DNA from: Candidatus Gerdarchaeota archaeon
GTDB lineage: Archaea > Asgardarchaeota > Heimdallarchaeia > JABLTI01
Direction: 5' to 3'
DNA: 10,348 bases
Assembly: GCA_016840945.1 (NCBI GenBank)
Contig: JAEORJ010000134.1
Location: 1 to 10,348, forward strand
Positions 6,040 to 10,348 of this stretch are shown here, piece after piece. The translations under genes and the position numbers were made by a program. The first letter of the stretch is position 1, and every line of letters begins with the position of its first letter. The notes below the pieces were generated by a model. The model ran no database searches. It saw only the letters and a list, made by a program, of their open reading frames with translations, and had not been told where the DNA came from.

Positions 6040-6063
6040 TAAAAAGAGGATTTGTATCCTCTT
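6040..6063 (-). terminator. Terminator overlapping the SDR stop codon
   Basis: On the minus strand AAGAGGAT (6063-6056) and ATCCTCTT (6051-6044) form an 8-bp stem with a 4-nt loop, followed by TTTATTTT. The first stem arm includes two bases of the SDR stop codon (6064-6062), so the coding sequence runs into the terminator. Confidence 0.65.
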
Positions 6064-6889
6064 ATTTTAAAATCTTCTTCATTGCAAAATCCACTAAACC
6101 AGTTGGCAAAAATTCCAATATTCTACGAGTTTTATTATTTTTAATTCGATATCTTGCTCTAGTTCGTTTCTTATGAATTAGTCTGTATATTCGCTTTGCT
6201 ACAACCTTCGGATTTGCCCCTCTCTTTAATTCATTTTCACATGTTTTTACAACTAAGTTTAATTGTTTTGTAAAATAGGATTTTTCTTGATCAATGTTAT
6301 CATAATCACAATATGTCTTTTGTAATAATGAGGTAGCACAAGCGCCAATTTCTAAAATAATTACATCCATTCCTAAGAACATTAATTCTCTGCGCAAAGA
6401 ATCTGAAAAGGATTCTAAAGCATATTTTGTTATTGAATAAGGACCATTTAATGGATAAGAAAATCTTCCCGCCTCGGAACCAATATTTATGATTTTACCC
6501 TTTGCTTTATATAAAAATGGGAAAAATACTTTTGTAACTCGAAAAACACCTAGTATGTTTACATCAACAATTTTTTCCATTTCTTTTAGATCAACTTCTA
6601 CCATTGGTCCTCCAACAAAAATTCCTGCATTGTTTATTAAACAATCAAATGAATCAGTTATTGAAGCTATTTTTTTAGCTGCCTCATGGATAGTATCAAT
6701 ATTAGTGACATCCATATAAATTGGATGAATATTTGGTGCTCCTTCTAATTTAGCTAAACTTTCTTTACTAAAATCAGTCGCAATAACAATATCATTGTTT
6801 TCAGCTAAAAATTTCGTTATTTCTAATCCTATACCATTAGCAGCACCTGTTACAAGTACTGTTTTCGGATTTTTGCCCATAGATGACAT
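6062..6889 (-). CDS. Short-chain dehydrogenase/reductase (SDR), SDR9C-like
   Basis: This 275-aa protein is a classical SDR oxidoreductase that uses NAD(P) in a Rossmann fold. TGAANGIG (14-21) binds the cofactor and D39 at the end of the second strand suggests NAD preference. NNAG (86-89), N111, S138, Y151 and K155 complete the catalytic set. The stretch YSITKYALESFSDSLRREL (151-169) recalls the SDR9C group (retinol, steroid or 3-hydroxybutyrate dehydrogenases), but the substrate cannot be read. The usual PG after the sixth strand is IGA (181-183). The basic C-terminal segment about 239-256 (KKRTRARYRIKNNKTRR) is followed by a hydrophobic end and might touch membranes. ATG 6889 is chosen; ATG 6880 is an alternative, and TTG 6892 adds one residue. 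Thrs lies downstream and the surface-protein gene upstream, both on this strand. Confidence 0.9.
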   Translation of the reverse strand: MSSMGKNPKTVLVTGAANGIGLEITKFLAENNDIVIATDFSKESLAKLEGAPNIHPIYMDVTNIDTIHEAAKKIASITDSFDCLINNAGIFVGGPMVEVDLKEMEKIVDVNILGVFRVTKVFFPFLYKAKGKIINIGSEAGRFSYPLNGPYSITKYALESFSDSLRRELMFLGMDVIILEIGACATSLLQKTYCDYDNIDQEKSYFTKQLNLVVKTCENELKRGANPKVVAKRIYRLIHKKRTRARYRIKNNKTRRILEFLPTGLVDFAMKKILK

Positions 6890-6964
6890 CAACCTTGAAT
6901 AGTTAGTAATGAATGAAATTCTATTAGTTGATACAGAGAAATTATTTCAATTAAAAAATATTCC

Positions 6965-7948
6965 CTATTTTTCTTCTTGCTCAAGCACTTTATACAAGTC
7001 ATCTTTGAATTTATTGACTTCTTTTTCCGATTGATTCTTAACACTAATTACTACTATAAAAAGTGCTAATGCTAAGATTACAATTAATAATACTAAAGTT
7101 ATAACTAACCAATTGAATACTTTTGGAAGGGATAGTAAGTTAATGGCAAAATAGAAATTAAGCTCAAAAGGTGCACGAGCAATCATATTGTTTTTCTGGG
7201 CTTCAAATACGAGCCAATATTCACCATCTCCTGATGGTTGCGTAGAATATGTCAGGTTGTAATTATCAATCATAAATTGAGCGGGTTGAAAAAGGATATC
7301 ATCAAGGAAACCTGCTGGAATACTACTCTCACCAACATCAATTGGCAAAATGATTTTAGCTTTCTGATATTCTAAATCACCATCCCAATCTGGTCTAATA
7401 AGATCAAAGACAACTAATTCAGGATTAACTTCGTAATGATATATTTGATTTGATAAAAAGAAATCAGCTTCATAAGTAAAATAATAAATCAATGTTTTAC
7501 TTGTATTAACCAAAGTTGAATTTTGTAGTCTAATATAATAAGATAAATCATAACCAGTAGCTACTTCGGTATAAACACCTAATTTATCTTCACCGTTCAT
7601 AGCATAAGTTTGTTCTGTTATAATTTTTATTACTTCAGTATTTGGAGAATTTGCATCACCAATAGTTCTCAAATAAATTCCAAAATGATCTTCAGATGGG
7701 GTACAATTTATTATCATTCTAACTTCCCCAGCACCTTTCTTATCAACTGTAATAGTGGTTTCAACAGAATTAATATCAGCATAATAAGATCCTTCCTCAG
7801 CTTGTATATCAAGAAATTCTTGGTTAGTAGAAGTCATAGGAGTTGATGTAAAATTATTATTTGAAACGTTAACCATCATAATTAATGGGCTAATTGTGAG
7901 AATTAGAATGTAAAATATGAAGAATAATCTTTGTTTAATAATAGCCAT
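6965..7948 (-). CDS. Membrane-anchored surface protein, possibly DUF2207-like
   Basis: The 327-aa protein begins with a hydrophobic segment (7-28) that is a signal peptide or anchor. An outside domain of about 245 residues follows, then a clear membrane helix (about 278-303) and a charged cytoplasmic tail of some 24 residues. The outside part carries five N-glycosylation sequons (N32, N81, N143, N148, N231), as expected for an archaeal surface protein. The pattern TTITVDKKGAGEVRMII (64-80), DLSYYIRL (134-141), LIYYFTYEADFFL (153-165) and AKIILP (197-202) resembles the beta-rich DUF2207 domain; this is a by-eye comparison. Function is unknown. ATG 7948 has AAGG on the minus strand (7960-7957) eight bases ahead. 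The gene diverges from the glycosidase-like gene at 8100. Confidence 0.8.
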   Translation of the reverse strand: MAIIKQRLFFIFYILILTISPLIMMVNVSNNNFTSTPMTSTNQEFLDIQAEEGSYYADINSVETTITVDKKGAGEVRMIINCTPSEDHFGIYLRTIGDANSPNTEVIKIITEQTYAMNGEDKLGVYTEVATGYDLSYYIRLQNSTLVNTSKTLIYYFTYEADFFLSNQIYHYEVNPELVVFDLIRPDWDGDLEYQKAKIILPIDVGESSIPAGFLDDILFQPAQFMIDNYNLTYSTQPSGDGEYWLVFEAQKNNMIARAPFELNFYFAINLLSLPKVFNWLVITLVLLIVILALALFIVVISVKNQSEKEVNKFKDDLYKVLEQEEK

Positions 7949-7970
7949 ATATTAGACCTTCAAAGTATAG

Positions 7971-7985
7971 TAATATAATATTTTA
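7971..7985 (-). promoter_or_regulatory. Probable TATA region for the surface-protein gene
   Basis: Minus-strand AAAATATTATATTA lies about 30 bases ahead of the ATG at 7948. Exact spacing is tight if the AAGG at 7960-7957 is to be in the transcript, so the element may be used from its upstream end. Confidence 0.4.
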
Positions 7986-8022
7986 ATAACCGTGGAATTC
8001 AAAAAAGCTACTGTTATGTTGA

Positions 8023-8038
8023 TTTTTAGAATAAAAAG
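8023..8038 (+). promoter_or_regulatory. Possible TATA region for the glycosidase-like gene
   Basis: TTTTTAGAATAAAAAG on the plus strand would give a start near 8055 and a leader of about 45 nt. Together with 7971-7985 it makes the 151-base gap a divergent promoter region. The AT-rich stretch at 8071-8083 is an alternative but lies too close to the start codon. Confidence 0.3.
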
Positions 8039-8099
8039 AAGCTCAAAAAAACTAAATGCTAAAACAATTGAATTAATAATAAATTGAAAAGTGATGATT

Positions 8100-10348
8100 A
8101 TGCCTCCTTCTAATAATCCAAAGAAATCATTGGAAAAGCAGCTAAAAGATGGAAATAAGATTATTATTCCTGCTTTAATTGAGATGATTGAAGCAGCAGC
8201 ACGATTAGGTAAAGGGGAAATCGAAGTTCCAAAGGAAATTACTGAAATTGAAGCATTGATTTATTCACGTGGAAAATTAAATGCCCAATTTTTCCGTGGT
8301 AATCAACACTCCTATATTGTACCTTCATGGGTTGAAAAAATGCTTACCAATAAAGGTGAAGGAGCTATCTCTCTTGGGCATAGCTCTTCATTAATCAACA
8401 ACAATTATAGAGATTGGGTTGCTTTTGGAGCTTTGAATGGTCATTCGGAAGGAACGGTAACTAATTGTGGAATGATAGTACCAAAAATTGATGGGTATGG
8501 ATTATTAACAGGATTATTAGTAAACAACAAAGTATACTATATAGCAAAAGACGGTAAAAATGAACAACAATTACTAGATGGTTATTTACCGATTATTGAG
8601 AACAATTGGTCAATCAACAAAATTGACATTAAACAAACAGTTTATGCAGATAAAATAAATGATAATGAATATGGAATCACAATTATTGAGAAAAAAGAAA
8701 AACAAAAATCTAATATTGTGGTTTCAATTCGGCCATTTAATCAAGAGGGAGTGTCATTAATTCAAACAATAACTTATCGAAAGAAGGATCAAACCATCCT
8801 TATTAATGGAGAACTTGAACTTAGATCACTAAATAAGCCAGAGAAGATTTCTGTTGCTAATTTTCATCAGAATAAAGATTCAGCTAAGAAATTAATTGAA
8901 CTAGCATCAAATATAGATGATGAATTAATAACAATTAATTGTGAAATTGGCTTAGCTAATATGACCTTTATTTTTCCTGAAAAAGATCAGAAAGTAGAAG
9001 TTCTCTTCAGATTAAAAGGTAACAAATTTCCTCAAGAAATCACTAAACTTGAGGAAGTCTCTCAAAAATGGAAAGAAAAAATAACTGAAGCTTTAGTTTT
9101 AAAAACTGGAAACAATGAAGTTGATAGATTGTATTTGGCTAGTATTGCTAATTTATTATTATTAGTAGATCCTGGCACTATTACTCCAGGTCCAACTGAA
9201 TACCATAGATTTTGGTGCAGAGATGCTGCTTATCTGATTAATGCCCTAGATCATATTGGTTATCATGATTATACTGAAGAAGCATTGACACAGTTTATAA
9301 GCAGGCAAAAGGATGATGGTTTCTTTTATAGTCATGAAGGCGAATTTGATTCTAATGGTGAGGGCATTTGGGTTTTTTCTGAACATGCTAAGTTCACTAA
9401 AAATATTAATTGGTTAAAGAAAAATTTCGATTCTATAAGGAAAGCAGCAGAATGGATTATCAGGACAAGATTACAACCAAAGAAAGATGATATTTTTGGC
9501 CAAAGTGAACTTGTTGCAGGATTGTTACCTCCAGGATTTAGTGCAGAGCATTTAGGACCATGTGATTATTTCTATTGGGATAATTTCTGGGGTGTTACTG
9601 GTTTACGAGAAGCAGCTTATTGTGCTAAGATATTGAATCATGAGGCATATAATGAACTAGAAATGGAATATGAAAAATATCTAACTGATTTATTGAGTAG
9701 TATTAATCGAGTATATCAAAAATATCAATTCTTACCAGTAGGTCCTTTCAGAGAACTAGATAGTGCCATGATTGCTAATATGTGTGCTTGGTATCCAACT
9801 AAAATTCTTGATAATAAAGATGAAATTTTGAGAAAAACAGCTGAAAAAATTTATAGTACATTTGTTACAAATGGAGGATTCTTTCATGAAGTTGCCTGGA
9901 ATTGCTATGGAACTTATTTAGGGATGCATCTTGCTCAAGTTTTTAGTGAATTAAATGATCAAGAAAAAGTATCTGAATTAATCTATTGGCTAGTCAAACA
10001 TAAAACATGCACTATGGGGTGGGCTGAAGGTATTAGCCCTCAAACGTTACATGGTGGTATGGGCGATTCTCCACACGGATGGGCAAGCGCTGATTGGATT
10101 ATGCTTTTAAGAAATCTGTTTGTGTCAGAAACCAAAGGGAATAGTTTGAAATTATTAAGTGGTTTTCCATTAAAATTTCTTATAGAAGGTGTCTCTACTG
10201 GGAAAATCAAAACTTATTATGGAGAAATTAAATTTTCAGCTAAAATAACAGATAATACATTGAAACTAGAAATTGATAACAATTTGTCATTGGATACTTT
10301 TTATATTATGACTCCAGCCATTATAACTAGTATTAGAACAGATAAAGG
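8100..10348 (+). CDS. Six-hairpin glycosidase-like protein, 3' end outside window
   Basis: The frame is open for 749 codons and leaves the window without a stop. Residues about 40-340 are beta-rich with no clear motif. From about 350 the pattern fits an (alpha/alpha)6 glycosidase toroid of the GH15/GH63 kind: YHRFWCRDAAYLINALDHIG (368-387), GEGIWVFSEH (420-429), DYFYWDNFWG (489-498), GPFRELDSAM (548-557) and HGGMGDSPHGWASADW (651-666). Acidic residues D375, E421, E428 and D494 are candidates for catalysis or sugar binding, but I cannot assign a family or substrate. A further beta-type segment begins about 680. There is no signal peptide, so action on cytosolic oligosaccharide or glycogen-like material is an inference. 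An in-frame TGA at 8085 limits the start to GTG 8091, ATG 8094 or ATG 8100; GTGA at 8091-8094 slightly favours 8100. Confidence 0.75.
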   Translation, partial: MPPSNNPKKSLEKQLKDGNKIIIPALIEMIEAAARLGKGEIEVPKEITEIEALIYSRGKLNAQFFRGNQHSYIVPSWVEKMLTNKGEGAISLGHSSSLINNNYRDWVAFGALNGHSEGTVTNCGMIVPKIDGYGLLTGLLVNNKVYYIAKDGKNEQQLLDGYLPIIENNWSINKIDIKQTVYADKINDNEYGITIIEKKEKQKSNIVVSIRPFNQEGVSLIQTITYRKKDQTILINGELELRSLNKPEKISVANFHQNKDSAKKLIELASNIDDELITINCEIGLANMTFIFPEKDQKVEVLFRLKGNKFPQEITKLEEVSQKWKEKITEALVLKTGNNEVDRLYLASIANLLLLVDPGTITPGPTEYHRFWCRDAAYLINALDHIGYHDYTEEALTQFISRQKDDGFFYSHEGEFDSNGEGIWVFSEHAKFTKNINWLKKNFDSIRKAAEWIIRTRLQPKKDDIFGQSELVAGLLPPGFSAEHLGPCDYFYWDNFWGVTGLREAAYCAKILNHEAYNELEMEYEKYLTDLLSSINRVYQKYQFLPVGPFRELDSAMIANMCAWYPTKILDNKDEILRKTAEKIYSTFVTNGGFFHEVAWNCYGTYLGMHLAQVFSELNDQEKVSELIYWLVKHKTCTMGWAEGISPQTLHGGMGDSPHGWASADWIMLLRNLFVSETKGNSLKLLSGFPLKFLIEGVSTGKIKTYYGEIKFSAKITDNTLKLEIDNNLSLDTFYIMTPAIITSIRTDK

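Noticed and set aside
1..10348. CRISPR arrays, insertion sequences, attachment sites or a defence island
   Set aside because: I saw no regularly spaced direct repeats, transposase or integrase motifs. The tRNA gene has no visible flanking duplicate of its 3' end in the window.

Overview
The window reads as a piece of an AT-rich archaeal chromosome. Four things point to Archaea: a split tRNA gene whose intron folds into a bulge-helix-bulge-like structure at position 37/38, a transcription factor E (TFE alpha) gene, a deoxyhypusine synthase-family gene, and a threonyl-tRNA synthetase with the archaeal N-terminal editing domain. Promoters look like archaeal TATA elements and several starts have Shine-Dalgarno sequences, with TTG and GTG used as start codons. 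An Asgard or other uncultured lineage is possible, but nothing here proves a clade. No insertion sequence, integrase, CRISPR array or phage gene is visible; the region looks like ordinary core chromosome.

Layout. 1-136: no gene recognised, one AT-rich hairpin. 137-242 (-): tRNA-Cys(GCA) with a 31-nt intron and an encoded CCA. 243-701: a 459-base gap with a TATA-like box, a short palindrome, a possible 32-codon ORF and a GC-richer stretch that folds and ends in a hairpin followed by T residues, so a small RNA or structured leader is possible. 702-3291 (+): deoxyhypusine synthase-family protein, TFE alpha, and a DUF2110-type protein with an S1-like segment. 3306-7948 (-): thymidylate kinase, threonyl-tRNA synthetase, an SDR oxidoreductase and a membrane-anchored surface protein. 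8100-10348 (+): a long cytoplasmic six-hairpin glycosidase-like protein, cut by the window edge, divergent from the membrane protein gene.

The genes are mostly informational: Cys decoding, Thr charging with proofreading, transcription initiation (TFE), possible eIF5A/aIF5A modification, and dTTP supply. Intergenic gaps are mostly long enough for each gene to have its own promoter, and terminator-like hairpins follow thrS and the SDR gene, so these are probably single-gene units rather than one operon; tfe and the DUF2110 gene are the pair most likely to be functionally linked. The SDR, the surface protein and the glycosidase-like protein are the accessory part.

No clearly new system is evident. 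The best leads are the structured region upstream of the deoxyhypusine synthase-family gene, the altered polyamine-pocket residues in that enzyme, and the unclassified six-hairpin protein.
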